From Stictocephala bisonia (Eukaryota > Arthropoda > Insecta > Hemiptera > Membracidae): a DNA stretch of 64,000 nt. The position numbers and the translations under genes are program-made. Location: the NCBI GenBank assembly GCA_035578905.1, contig JAQJVL010000742.1:231001-295000 (forward strand), read 5' to 3'. Shown here one piece after another: positions 10,673 through 22,091 of this stretch. The notes beneath the pieces were generated by a model, which saw only the letters and a list, made by a program, of their open reading frames with translations, did no database searches and was not told the DNA's origin. Within the stretch, counting starts at the first letter, position 1. Each line of letters begins with the position of its first letter.

Positions 10673-11795
10673 CTGTAACTAGAGCTATTAGAGGTGGAGC
10701 TACTCACCCCACGGTGACGACATGATCTGTGATATTTGGTCCTAGGTACTTGGCGCCTATCCGTTGCTGTCAGTTGAGTGGTCCTAGTTATAGAACCTGT
10801 AACTAGAGCTATTAGAGGTGGAACTACTCACCCTACGGTGATGATATGATCGGTGATAGTTGGCCCTGGGTACTTGGCACCTATACATTGCTGTCAGTGG
10901 AGTGGTCCTAGTTGTAGAACCTGTAACTAGAGCTATTAGAGGTGGAACTACTCACCCTACGGTGACGACATGATTTGTGATACTTGGCTCTGGGTACTTG
11001 GCGTCTATACATTGCTGTCAGTGGAGTGGTCCTAGTTGTAGAACCTGTAACTAGAGCTATTAGAGGTGGTACTACTCACCCTACGGTGACGATATGATTT
11101 GTGATACTTGGCCCTGGGTACTTGGCGCCTATCTATTGCTGTCAGTGGAGTGGTCCTAGTTGTAGAACCTGTAACTAGAGCTATTAGAGGTGGAACTACT
11201 CACCCTACGGTGACGACATGATTTGTGATACTTGGCCCTGGGTACTTGGCACCTATACATTGCTGTCAGTGGAGTGGTCCTAGTTGTAGAACCTGTAACT
11301 AGAGCTATTAGAGGTGGAACTACTCACCCTACGGTGACGACATGATTTGTGATACTTGGCCCTGGGTACTTGGCGTCTATACATTGCTGTCAGTGGAGTG
11401 GTCCTAGTTGTAGAACCTGTAACTAGAGCTATTTAGAGGTGGTACTACTCACCCTACGGTGATGATATGATCGGTGATAGTTGGCCCTGGGTACTTGGAA
11501 CCTATACATTGCTGTCAGTGGAGTGGTCCTAGTTGTAGAACCTGTAACTAGAGCTATTAGAGGTGGTACTACTCACCCTACGGTGACGATATGATTTGTG
11601 ATACTTGGCCCTGGGTACTTGGCGCCTATCTATTGCTGTCAGTGGAGTAGTCCTAGTTGTAGAACCTGTAACTAGAGCTATTAGAGGTGGAACTACTCAC
11701 CCTACGGTGACGATATGATTTGTGATACTTGGCCCTGGGTACTTGGCGCCTATCTATTGCTGTCAGTGGAGTAGTCCTAGTTGTAGAACCTGTAA
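10673..11795 (-). repeat. 124-bp tandem array derived from receptor exon F
   Basis: Nine head-to-tail units are bounded by CTGTAA at 10673, 10797, 10921, 11045, 11169, 11293, 11417, 11542, 11666 and 11790 (one unit has an extra T). On the minus strand each unit is a copy of the receptor's C-terminal exon, starting just after a TTACAG acceptor-like site and reading STTRTTPLTAIDRR then HRRVSSSTSNSSSY. The repeat joint lies at TTACAG, which occurs both at the true acceptor and inside the exon, so a 6-8 bp microhomology may have started the array. Copies differ by a few substitutions only. 124 bp is not a multiple of three, so read-through changes frame. Confidence 0.9.
11653..11789 (-). CDS. Receptor exon F, C-terminal tail
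   Basis: The first exon-F copy met by the transcript. The acceptor is TGTATTACAG at 11799-11790. The first two bases complete a Cys codon with exon E, then the frame reads STTRTTPLTAIDRR, YHKSYRHRR and VSSSTSNSSSYRFYN, with a TAG at 11655-11653 in the start of the next copy. It lies inside the cell after helix 7. The many Ser and Thr residues suggest kinase and arrestin sites; this is inference. In the ninth copy (10673 side) the same frame ends SSSYSPTTSLFV with its own stop, probably the original C-terminus. Splicing to later copies could therefore give either ending. Confidence 0.7.
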
Positions 11796-11799
11796 TACA

Positions 11800-14315
11800 T
11801 AGTTACGTGTTATAATTTATTGAATTGAAATATAATTATGTTTAGTTCATTCTCTTATAAAACATTCAAATTGTGGTAGCCTCTGTCGTCTGATGACAGC
11901 TGATCGTAGGTGTTGGTGATAATGTGTGTGTGTGTGTGTATGTGTGTGTGTGTGTGTGTGTGTGTTTTTTTTTTTTCTGTAGTAGCAATATTAGTTAGTG
12001 GATTTGACATTTCGTTAAGCTTACGTGAGTAAAATATCAAGACATGAGAATGACTTCAGAAAAGTAGTAAAGAGAAATCAATAAAAATTAGTATTACAGC
12101 TGACAGAATTAGAATAAAGACAGTGGAAGAGATAAAATGTGTACAAGGTGGATAGGCCCAGTTAAAATAGTTTTGTAATTTGTGTATGAAAAATAGGAAT
12201 ATGCAATCAAGTCGAAAACAAGGAGCAATAATTTGTAAAAAGAGGAACGATTTATCAACTTTTTCTACTTTTCAGGAGAAGGGCCTATGGGAAGGGGCAG
12301 GATCATGCGGTCTCAGAGATTCGCCTATAATTTAGTGACATATTGGGTAACACCGGAACTGAACATAGTAAAGACAAGGTGCGTTATAGGTTCTACATAC
12401 TTGTTTTCTAGCCTACCATCTAGGGGTTGAATACATTCAATCTGTTCTACGGATTAGGTAAGCGGTGGTTTATACAGAATGGGAATTATCGTATTCCTGT
12501 ATCCATCAAGTAAATTGATATACAATTGTTTGATCATGGTATAGAGATATATCTTAAAGGTATTACTTTTTTCACTGGAAGCTAGAATAGCCTCAAAATT
12601 TAACGATATTTATGTTATCTTAATAAAAGTAGGTCTACATCCAGAAAGATTGTACTTGTTTGTACATGAGTCAAATATTGTTGGCCAATTGTGCAGACAG
12701 TGCTACCAACGGCTGGAACACAAACTAATTATATAAATCATCTATCTCCGTTTAAAATGTGCACGTCAAATTGTGTTGAATATATTTAGCTAATAGATTT
12801 CTGTATGACATCATACATCATCATGTGATCTGAGTGATACATTTATATCAGAAATAACAGAGGGAACATTAGAAGATGTCGTAGACACTAACACAATATT
12901 GCCAAAAAGTATTTGTTGTGGGCTAAAATTACCTTGAAGCTGATTGCCGATTGTGTTATTGTTATTGTTGCTTCGTTTTCCACATGGCGCGTCACTCTGC
13001 TGCAAGATGTGGCATTGAGGCCGACCTTAAAAAAAGATTGTTGCACTGTTTAACTATTATTGAGACCTCTAATATTATATTTGTATCTTTTAAATAGGTA
13101 CTGTGGATTATTTTATTTAGTATTTCAGTGTGATATCTCAGTTTGCATAATTATAGTAATACAAACCAACATTTAAGTTGTGACAAACACATTCCTAGAT
13201 TTGACAGCAACATACAAAACAAAGACTACTGTGGGCTTTGATAACATCAAACTTCTTTAAAATGAATGTCAGTATTGTGGTGATTATTATTCACAAACCA
13301 ATAAATTCAACTCAGCTCAATAAAACTTAGTGACTTACTGTCGTTTAAATTCCATCAAGCTGCTTGTTCACGTGTTTTTTTGTGATACAGAATACTATCA
13401 CAATTTTACAAATTGTGCAATAATTTTCATTCAATGGGTATAATTTGATACGAGTATATTAGTATTTGCTGGGAATAAATTAATATATTTTCGATACTTA
13501 TCTAATAGAATAAAATGACAGTAACAAGCCCAAAACAGGTGGATCAATATTTTGATTTTAAATTTATTGAATATTTTGTTTTAAGAAAATAAATTTTGCA
13601 ATTTTCAATTGTAAATCTCGTGTCATATGAGATTAGTAGTATTATCAAATATATAATCATACCCTTTGTTCAAGTAAATTGATTTAATGTTAGCAGTAAG
13701 TGTCATTGATTGTACTCCAAAATAAACGCTCCCCAGGCTAAGCCAGCTGTGATTTCTTCACGCATTGTTGGTTTATCCTGTTACAGAACTTTTATTTTAT
13801 ATTTGTGTTATGTAATGATTTTTTTAATTCACCTGAGGAATGTGGCATGTTTCACTTTAAATTGCAGTCTTAAGCATGTCAAACTTATGAAATCGATAAA
13901 GACCTGGCTTTCCTCAATAACATTATCGAATACGTCGAACGTAAGAATATATTTATAAAAACTGAATTATTTTGAATAGATTTAATGAAAACTGTAGTCA
14001 AGAGGCAGAAATTTTTCATTATTGTGGTATTTATTTATTGAATATTTTTGTCTTTAGAAAAATGAATTTTGCAAGTTTCAATTGGATATTTCGTGTGATA
14101 GATGAGTATAATTATTTACAAACTATAATTTATACGGGATTAAAAGGGTTTCATGGACAAAATATTTAGTGTATTCATGGAGACACATCTTATTATTTTT
14201 TAAATAATATATTACTTTTAAGTGCCACGGACTAAAAAGTACAAAATGCAGTAAACTTGACGTGTCATATGTTTTACTTCATCGTATTTACAACCATCAA
14301 CAATGAAGCACTCAC
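11800..14315. other. Intron E-F with TG microsatellite and an old duplication
   Basis: Receptor intron. A (TG)n run followed by poly-T lies at 11922-11976. Two similar AT-rich blocks at about 13556-13650 and 14025-14115 share TTTATTGAATATTTT and AATTTTGCAA, and look like a diverged duplication about 470 bp apart. No other gene is seen; the small open frames here resemble nothing known. Confidence 0.5.
11922..11976 (+). repeat. (TG)n microsatellite with poly-T
   Basis: About 20 TG units with one TATG break, followed by 13 T. Simple repeat inside the receptor intron. Confidence 0.95.
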
Positions 14316-14503
14316 AGTTCTCTGGTCTTTTGTGGTTTGAGTTGAAGAAAAGGCAGAAACAGTCACAGCAACACTGTCGGAAGTCGAAGGCATACGATCC
14401 GTATACCAGAGGGTTGACACAAGAGTTCGATACAGCCATTATGAACAGGCCGTCTTGAAGGCGTGGATCAACGGTCTCAGCCGACTCTCGATCAAACATA
14501 TAC
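14316..14503 (-). CDS. Receptor exon E, helix 7 and Cys-rich proximal tail
   Basis: The acceptor is AACTGCAG at 14511-14504; the first G completes the Trp codon of exon D. The frame reads [16 protein letters not shown], then helix 7 [19 protein letters not shown] with the NPxxY motif (NPLVY, residues about 350-354), then [13 protein letters not shown], whose cysteines are likely palmitoylation sites under the membrane (inference). The donor is AACT|GTGAGT at 14315, leaving a phase-1 base that joins exon F to give Cys. Exon length 188 = 1 + 62 codons + 1, in agreement with both neighbours. If the donor were skipped the frame would run on to a stop at 14218. Confidence 0.88.
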
Positions 14504-14889
14504 CTGCAGTTACAGAATTATAAGTAGTATCTCAACCAAATATAGACGAACAATTCCTGTAAACCCTTCTTTAACCAGAGCCGATAATTGTGTAAGGTTT
14601 GTCGGAATAATTTTAAATACAAAAAATACGTGATATTTTTAATAATGATAAGTGATATAAGTCATAATAAAACACAACATATCAAATTCATACAATTTAA
14701 ATAAAAAAACGGTGCCTATTTTGTATATCAAATAAAAGATAGCTCTAAAATGAGTTGATTTAAAATTCATTATGTCTTTAATGTTTTATTTAAAATTAAA
14801 TTATAAATCTAACGACATACTTTGTTTTATGAAATATAATGATAGGTAAATACACCGCCTGAGGCAGCTAACTTCTGGATCTTGATCGT
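14504..14889. other. Intron D-E, AT-rich part
   Basis: Intron sequence between exon E and the first exon-D array. No gene or repeat of note. Confidence 0.5.
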
Positions 14890-15922
14890 CCAATTGACAT
14901 TCATTACGACTTACTCACCACATTGTCATGACGACGTATGGTGTCCAGCACTAGATGAAGGCCACCATGATGTTTAAGGTGATCTTGATGGTGCGGGTGT
15001 GTGCTTGTTCTTCCAGGTGGCATACTTTAAAACTTACTCACCACATTGTCATGACGACGTATGGTGTCCAGTACTAGATGAAGGCCACCATTATGATTAT
15101 AGTGTTCTTGATGGTGCGGGTGTGTGCTTGTTCTTCCAGATGGCATTCATTACTACTTACTCACCACATTGTCATGACGACGTATGGTGTCCAGTACTAG
15201 ATGAAGGCCACCATGATGATTATAGTGATCTTGATGGTGCGGGTGTATGCTTGTTCTTCCAGGTAATATGCATTACGACTTACCAGATTGTCATAACGAC
15301 GAATGGTGTCCAGTACTAGATGAAGGCCACCATGATGATTATAGTGATCTTGATGGTGCGGGTGTGTGCTTGTTCTTCTAGGTGGCATACTTTAAAACTT
15401 ACTCACCACATAGTCATGACGACGTATGGTGTCCAGCACTAGATGAAGGCCACCATGATGATTATGGTGATCTTGATGGTGCGGGTGTGTGCTTGTTCTT
15501 CTAGGTGGCATACTTTAAAACTTACTCACCACATAGTCATGACGACGTATGGTGTCCAGCACTAGATGAAGGCCACCATGATGATTATAGTGATCTTGAT
15601 GGTGCGGGTGTGTGCTTGTTCTTCCAGATGGCATTCATTACTACTTACTCACCACATTGTCACGACGACGTATGGTGTCCAGCACTAGATGAAGGCCACC
15701 ATGATGATTATGGTGATCTTGATGGTGCGGGTGTGTGCTTGTTCTTCCAGATGGCATTCATTACTACTTACTCACCACATTGTCACGACGACGTATGGTG
15801 TCCAGTACTAGATGAAAGCCACCATGATGATTATGGTGATCTTGATGGTGCGGGTGTGTTCTTGTTCTTCCAGGTAACATGCATTACGACTTACTCACCA
15901 CATTGTCATGACGACGTATGGT
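14890..15922 (-). repeat. Exon-D-derived tandem array, part 1 (8 copies)
   Basis: Eight units of about 120-125 bp. Read on the minus strand, each copies receptor exon D from its ERARTRTIK codons through the donor and a few bases of intron: TRTIKITIIIMVAFI, stop, then [11 protein letters not shown] and GTGAGTAAG. All eight have TAG in place of the first Trp codon of the WCWTPY motif (plus-strand CACTAGATG or TACTAGATG). The array once joined part 2 at 22092; a 6.2-kb inverted-repeat element separates them. Confidence 0.92.
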
Positions 15923-16579
15923 CATAGACCTTCTATTAACCAGACAGTCTCATCATACGGGCGAGCTGGTCGTAGTTCTGGTACAACGTGTCGGCTAGTT
16001 GTCAGAGCCCTCGCCAGACTGCGCTGGCGTTGGCTGTCTCTCCCCCTTCAACCCATTACACACCCTCCTAAGGAAAGACGTCAGGCCTACGTCACGTTCT
16101 ACGTCACTCAACCACTCCTCTTAGCCATGCCCCGGCCCGGACTTAGCGGCCTGCCCACACAAAAGCTTTATGCATTAAATTTGTCTTCTGCCGTCGCTAT
16201 TTATTGGTACCAAACACTGAGGCAATAATTCTAATACCTAAATTTTATCACACACCTATTTTGGGAATTAAATAAAAATGTTGTAATATGAGATATTATC
16301 AGATCATTCCAAGACAATTATGTCTTATTATTAGATAGGTATCATGCATATTGTAAATAATAAATATATGAACCAGCAGTTTTATGTTTAAAGTTAATGG
16401 TTGTTTATATACTCATATTTAACACCAATTCAATAATTAGGAAAAAAGCAAACTTTCTTATGTATGTCATGTAGCCAAACAAAATTTAATAAACAAGCGG
16501 AAAAAGTGATACAAATGTTCAAAGTAACACATTTTAATTTCACTATTTTTCAGACGAACTACTGTGTATATTAAAAATA

Positions 16580-16640
16580 CTAGGGAACACCCCTGCACGC
16601 TTCGCGTGCCAACCCCATCGTCACGCGCTACGCTTTTTGA
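16580..16640 (-). mobile_element. Helitron-type 3' terminus
   Basis: On the minus strand this reads GCACGC-GAA-GCGTGC (a 6-bp stem with a 3-base loop, 16609-16595), eleven bases, then CTAG at 16583-16580 followed by T. That is the standard Helitron 3' end: hairpin, short spacer, CTRR, insertion before T. A second, weaker GC hairpin lies at about 16618-16635. The element would extend to the right; its 5' TC end was not found, so its size is unknown. It may be a non-autonomous copy holding the tandem repeat at 17400-18420. Confidence 0.6.
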
Positions 16641-17045
16641 CAAAGCCAGTACCTTGACCTTGAAAAGGACACCCCTTGTTTTGACATCTGTTGACAGACA
16701 ACTGACTGCCCTTAGTTGTGACTTGTGAATGGAATATCGTCAGTGTATTATTATAAGTATTTGTATTGTCTTAGTAATAGTTAATAAACGGTTTTCGATT
16801 TCTTTCGTATGTATAACCACATTCTGTAGCTGGCGCTAAGATTTTGTGACACCCTGTATATTATATTATAAACGAAAGCTTAAAGTGTAAAAAAGAGAAT
16901 GGATAGTAAATTAATTAACCCCCGTGTCTTGCTATAGAATTAACATTTAAACAGTAATTTTTTAGTTTTTTAATGGTAGCTTCACGTGCCAACCCGTCAC
17001 TCCCTTTTATAAGATAAAAGTAACTGATGGTTATTAAAATGTAGT

Positions 17046-17150
17046 AAAAAGAAATTCAAGTTATTATAACTTTTGATAACAATAATAATACCTAATTACT
17101 TACAGAATATGTAAATTAATACAAGAGTACTACTTTGAAATTTTTACTTA
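17046..17150 (+). repeat. Dispersed repeat, copy 1 (see 20478-20590)
   Basis: About 105 bp closely match 20478-20590 in direct orientation, sharing CTTTTGATAACAATAAT and TACCTAATTACTTACAGAA. Nothing is coded. The pair could be long direct repeats of an element or a segmental duplicate. Confidence 0.65.
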
Positions 17151-17399
17151 AGGAAGATAAAACCATTGATTTTATGCACATATAGATTTTATACACAAAA
17201 TACTTAAATACAATACAATAAATGAGCTATTTACTATAATTAATGGTATATAAGATAAAAAATTAACACCTTATAAAAATAGTACAGTAATAAGTACAAA
17301 AATAATACTAATTTCTTAAATCAATTGTTTAGAAAAATGAAATACTGTATTCATAATAATAAGAAAAACAAGTTAGGTTAGCATTCAACACTGACACAA

Positions 17400-18420
17400 G
17401 CCCAAATAACATTCATATTGATTGAAAATATATGGATTACATACTCATTCTAAAACTAATTGAAAGCCAAATTATGAACAACAAACTATTTTACATACTT
17501 AACTTTTGTCATAAATTTCAATTAATGTTTAAATTTACTCTGATACCTGAAGTCAAATGAAAACTTATATAATAAATAACTTAATAGTAAGCGATATTAT
17601 AATATGAACAACAAACTATTAGATACTCATTACTTTCGTAATAAATATAAATGAAGTTTTAATGATTATTCTCACAATCAAAGAAAAACAAAACATACAA
17701 AATAATGAAGTTATGTGAAAGCAAATATCATAAACAACATAATCTTTTAATTTCCTGATACTTATCAAAAAGTTTTTAATTTATTTTTACAACCAAATAG
17801 AAATAAAAACATACAAAATTAGTAAACAAGTTGACAAATTGAAATAAATATTGTAAACAACAATACACTTTAAATTTCCTAGTAAATTTCAACATGTTTG
17901 ATTTTTTTTCTTACAATCAAATACAAATAAAATTATACAAAATAATGAAACTAATTGAAAGAAATATTCTAAACAACATATTTAAATTTTCCTTTAAATT
18001 TCATTTTAAATATCAAAGTGTTTTAAATTTATTCTTAGAATCAAATACAAATAAAGACATACAAAGTAATGAAACTTCTTTAAAAAACTATTGTAAAAAA
18101 CATACGCGTTAAATTTGCTAGTAAACATCAAAATGTTTTTAATTTATTCTGATAATTAAGTATTATGACAAAATACTGTAATGGAGGTAATTGAAAGCTA
18201 TATCATAAACAACATACATTTTTGATATCCTAATACTCAGAAAAAAGTTTTAAATTTATTCTTACAATCAAATACAAATAAAAGCATACAAAATTATGAA
18301 ACTAATTAATTGAAAGAAATATTTTATACATCATACACATAACATTTTATAATAAACATCAAAATGGTTTTAATTTATTCTACAACTAAGCACAGTACAA
18401 TGACAAAATACAAAACGCTT
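17400..18420 (+). repeat. Diverged AT-rich tandem repeat, period about 115-125 bp
   Basis: Eight or so imperfect units share the order TTACAATCAAATACAAATAA, CATACAAAATAATGAAACTA, ATTGAAAGAAATATT and AAACAACATAC. The marker CAAATACAAATAAA or a variant occurs near 17675, 17791, 17914, 18037 and 18264. Divergence is high, so the array is old and not homogenising, unlike the exon-derived arrays on each side. No coding potential. Confidence 0.75.
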
Positions 18421-20477
18421 TTCGGCGCTCGCTAATTAAGACTGTGTTATTAAAACTGCCCACATACAAAAGTGTTCTTAATTTATAATGCTATTTTTCC
18501 AGATTACGTGGAAGTTCGAATGAAATTCGTTCATAGCGTAGAACTAAAGATACTATATTCAAAGTATTTTAATATTTTATTTAGTTTTATAAAGAGCTGC
18601 GATTGTATGCAGTTTGCGGGAAGGGTTGTCATTTTTCTGAACTTTACAGAAGGAATGTAACAATAATTTTTTATTATTGTTATGTTATTTTATAAATTTG
18701 TGTTCGGGGGGGGGGGGGGCTTTATAACTCCTAAAGTTTCATAACGATAGGATGAATGGTGTAGTAATGCATAGAGGAAAAGAAACGTACACGAACACTC
18801 GTTTTTATACACACAGATCAAACTAAACTTCCTCTGAATACAAAAGTAATTCTAACATTATGAAATATCTATAGTCTCATGAACATTATAAACATTGCAT
18901 TAGAGCTATTAAAATATTATAAATACCACTATTTACGTTTGAACATCTGTTACTTTTAGATTAATCTAGAAATCTGTCCATGCTGCTCAGCTCTATATTG
19001 TTTTATTTATTTAACTAAAAGATCTCAATTAATTTAATTTTGTTTACAGCTGATGATTAATTAAATGAATAAAATCACTCCGTAAGAGTAATATTGACAC
19101 TTTAAAGACCAGTGGGGCGGAGCCCTAATTGGCTAATTTGGCTTTATTTATATGTGAATAAAGCCAAACCAAAAACCTTCCCTGGAGCGAACTCTACAAT
19201 TTTTTTTTAACCCATACGATAAACGGGATTATAATATAAATAAGACTGACAAAATTGCATTGCACTCAATCAAAAACTAATATACTGTATGAAATATTGG
19301 TATATATCTTAATATGATTTAATTTATGTACCAACATTTCATACAGCATGTTGATTTTTGACAGGATGCAAAAGTCTATTTCAGTAACCACCTTATCACG
19401 AAGAAATAAAATTAAACAGATGTTTATTTTATATAAACGAATATAAATAAGTTGAAGAAACATTTACATCAAGTGTTTCAAATTTTCCTTTTATTTGTTT
19501 TGTTATTAAACAAATAAAACTAAAATTCCTAGAATAGTTTCCCAAAAATTTCCAATCTCCTTTTGTGTTTTTTTTTCATTTTCCTTTCCTGAAGGACATT
19601 CTACGAAAAATTAGTAAACTTTTGGAAAAAGACGAAGGAAATCTGTTAAGCCAGTGTCAGGAAATTGTTGTCAAGTGATGAAGTGACAACAATTTCATGT
19701 AATCATTTTTATATATTAAGATTATATACACTACGTGCTATACTTCGATGCTCAAGTAATAGTTAAATCTTATCATATTCTAGTTATGATTTTCACTGCA
19801 TTTGGAAATTATGTGATTTTACAATATTACGCATACGTACTGATTTTTTAAAATTATTATTAATAGGGAAATAGTGATGAATAAACAGTATCCGTCCAAG
19901 CAGGGCTATTGCTTGACTAACTTATTGTTAATCAATGCAATTGAAGAATAATTGATTAGTAATATTCCAAACAACCGGTGAGCAACTAAACACATCACAG
20001 TGTGGGAATGGGTGGCCAGCGCTGATCTTTCAATTCCTTGGACTAGAGAAAGTACAGTACAGTGTTGTAGGGCGTTAGTCTGAGAACTGGCGATGAGAAC
20101 AGCGCTCATCGAGACCAAACAGCCGAATCATTCCTGAAATAAAGACTCACGGCGGTTGCTTGGTTTTAATATGGTAAATAATTTAGACACAGCAAAGTAT
20201 ATTGTTCACTCCACAATGGTGTTAATTAAATTCTAGTAAAGTTGATTACTATGGACAAATGAATTCGAAAAACTATGAGAAGTGAGCTAAAGAGATTATT
20301 TTGCTAAAATTGCCACCCAAATATGTCATTGTAACGGACAATGTCCCATACCATAATACTCAAATACATAGAGAAGGTTCCAACTAAAAGCAGCACCAAA
20401 ATCAATATGATCAATGCCAATTAATTAATGTCAAGATACTTAAAAAATTAAAGAAACATTTGAAAATTTGAGGAAAA
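18421..20477. other. Interior of the inverted-repeat insertion, no gene seen
   Basis: AT-rich sequence without a recognised gene. It contains a run of 14 G at 18706-18719 and a perfect 12-bp inverted repeat (TTTGGCTTTATT, 19137-19148 with 19157-19168) around an 8-base loop. Small open frames are not convincing. Confidence 0.45.
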
Positions 20478-20590
20478 ATTATAAATACATTCAAGTTATT
20501 ATTACTTTTGATAACAATAATCATACCTAATTACTTACAGAAAAGGTAAATTAATACAATAGTACTATTTTGAAATTTGGACAGAAGGTA
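20478..20590 (+). repeat. Dispersed repeat, copy 2 (see 17046-17150)
   Basis: Direct copy of 17046-17150, about 3.4 kb away, with roughly a dozen differences. Confidence 0.65.
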
Positions 20591-22058
20591 GACATAAACA
20601 TGTCGAACCCAGAAAAATTCTAAGATTTTACATTTCCAATAAATAGGGTTTAATTTTAGCGATTGAAAATACAAATTTTGCCATAATAAAAACATAGGTG
20701 ACTCGGCCGTACAAAACGTGATTTCGCTCTTACATTCTTACTTACTAATGAGATACCGATACAACGTTGTGCGTATTGAATATGAATGATGATATGTGTG
20801 TAGGATTAGTGTAATCTGATTACTAACTGAGTTCAACTATTCCTCAGAATGACAATTTATTAATAGCCCAACTAAGGACCTACAGCTTTATGAAGACTCC
20901 GAACCACGTAGTGTTGGTCTGATTTACAGGTAACTGATAAGTCTGACACTCAGTTCTCTCCCCTACACAAAATCCGAACTCTAACTAACCATCCAACATG
21001 GACACCACAGACTTCTCTCGTAATGTCCACGTCGATGGCAATCGTTAAGTGGACGCCGTGTCGGTATTAAGAGGACCGAGCATGGAACCTATCGCCTACA
21101 ATCTCCTAAACACTTTTTCTCCAAGGAGCTGGGTTACAGATCTGCGCCACCAGATTCCAACGCTCATTGAAGCAAGAAAACTAAATTTAAGGTACACATG
21201 TAACATATCTTTTTTTACAGGAAGAAACAAGTACTATAATGGTAAATGTTTATTATAACGTGATTGTGAGAGATAATTTATATAAGCGTTAAAATGAAAA
21301 CCTCATTTTAATTCATTAAAAACCCACGACATGAAATGTTCAAGAAGCGAGGAAATTTTTTTATTTCTTGGTCAGGTAAGTTTGACCAGCGTAAAAAGGT
21401 TTTGTAAATAACCAAAGTAAATAATAAATCTACCAGAATTGTTTTTAAGTATTTTACAATAGGGCTTAAAAGTGGAAAATTAGCATTTCAGTGTCTAGAA
21501 TAAACACTTATTTTTAATTATCTGGCTGGACGAAATAGTATTCTGAAAGCATAGTTTTATAGAGCATACAATTTTCTATAACTCTTAAATTTAAAGTTGG
21601 TGTCTATATATTACAGTTTTTGTATAATTGCTGGTTTTGTATTTTAAAAAAGTAACAAATTTTGTGGAATAATTTAATAATTAAGTCATGAAACATGGTG
21701 GTCGTCAGTGTTATCCATACAAATATAAAAAGGATGTCAAGATTTTCTGAGGTACTGAACTGAGTGCCCCAGTGTTTCAAGATTAAAACCTTCAATGCCA
21801 ACTGAAATGGAGACATAGTTGAAGAATCTGTTTGTTTGTTTGGGTTGGGCTTATTCCATTTCCCGTTCCCACGCTACTCCGGTATTTGCCTCGTGGAGAC
21901 ATGAGGGGGGATTGACGTTGTTAAATTACGTCACAAGTCTAATTTCCGAGATGGCCAGTTGGGTGCATAAATCAAGGGGTATAAAATTGTTTATAATGGT
22001 TCCTGCTAGGCTGCTCTGCCTCCGTTCCTATTTTTACTGTCTTCAATTTTCTGGCTGG
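20591..22058. other. Right part of the inverted-repeat insertion, no gene seen
   Basis: No transposase or host exon is recognised. A GC-richer block at about 21840-22050 lies next to the right inverted repeat and mirrors the GC-rich block beside the left one, although the two are not clearly alike in sequence. Confidence 0.4.
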
Positions 22059-22091
22059 GATGAGACTGTCTGGTATAATAGAAGGTCTATG

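Larger units (their letters stand above)
15923..22091. mobile_element. 6.2-kb insertion with 32-bp terminal inverted repeats
   Basis: Left end 15923-15954 begins CATAGACCTTCTATTA; right end 22059-22091 is its reverse complement, with one base inserted and otherwise identical for 32 bp. The flanks GTATGGT (15916-15922) and GTATGAT (22092-22098) look like a 7-bp target duplication with one mismatch; after removing the insert the satellite reads on in register. No transposase was recognised. The ends are GC-rich (15955-16160 and 21840-22050), the middle AT-rich. The superfamily is unclear; 7-8 bp duplications occur in hAT, MuDR and P-type elements. Other repeats listed below are nested inside it. 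Confidence 0.75.

Noticed and set aside
14218..14315. Extension of exon E beyond the GTGAGT donor to the stop at 14218
   Set aside because: The added residues have no family likeness, and the phase-1 donor joins exon F perfectly.
15908..16228. 106-codon frame in the GC-rich left end of the inverted-repeat insertion
   Set aside because: It starts inside the satellite, crosses the inverted repeat and has no domain.
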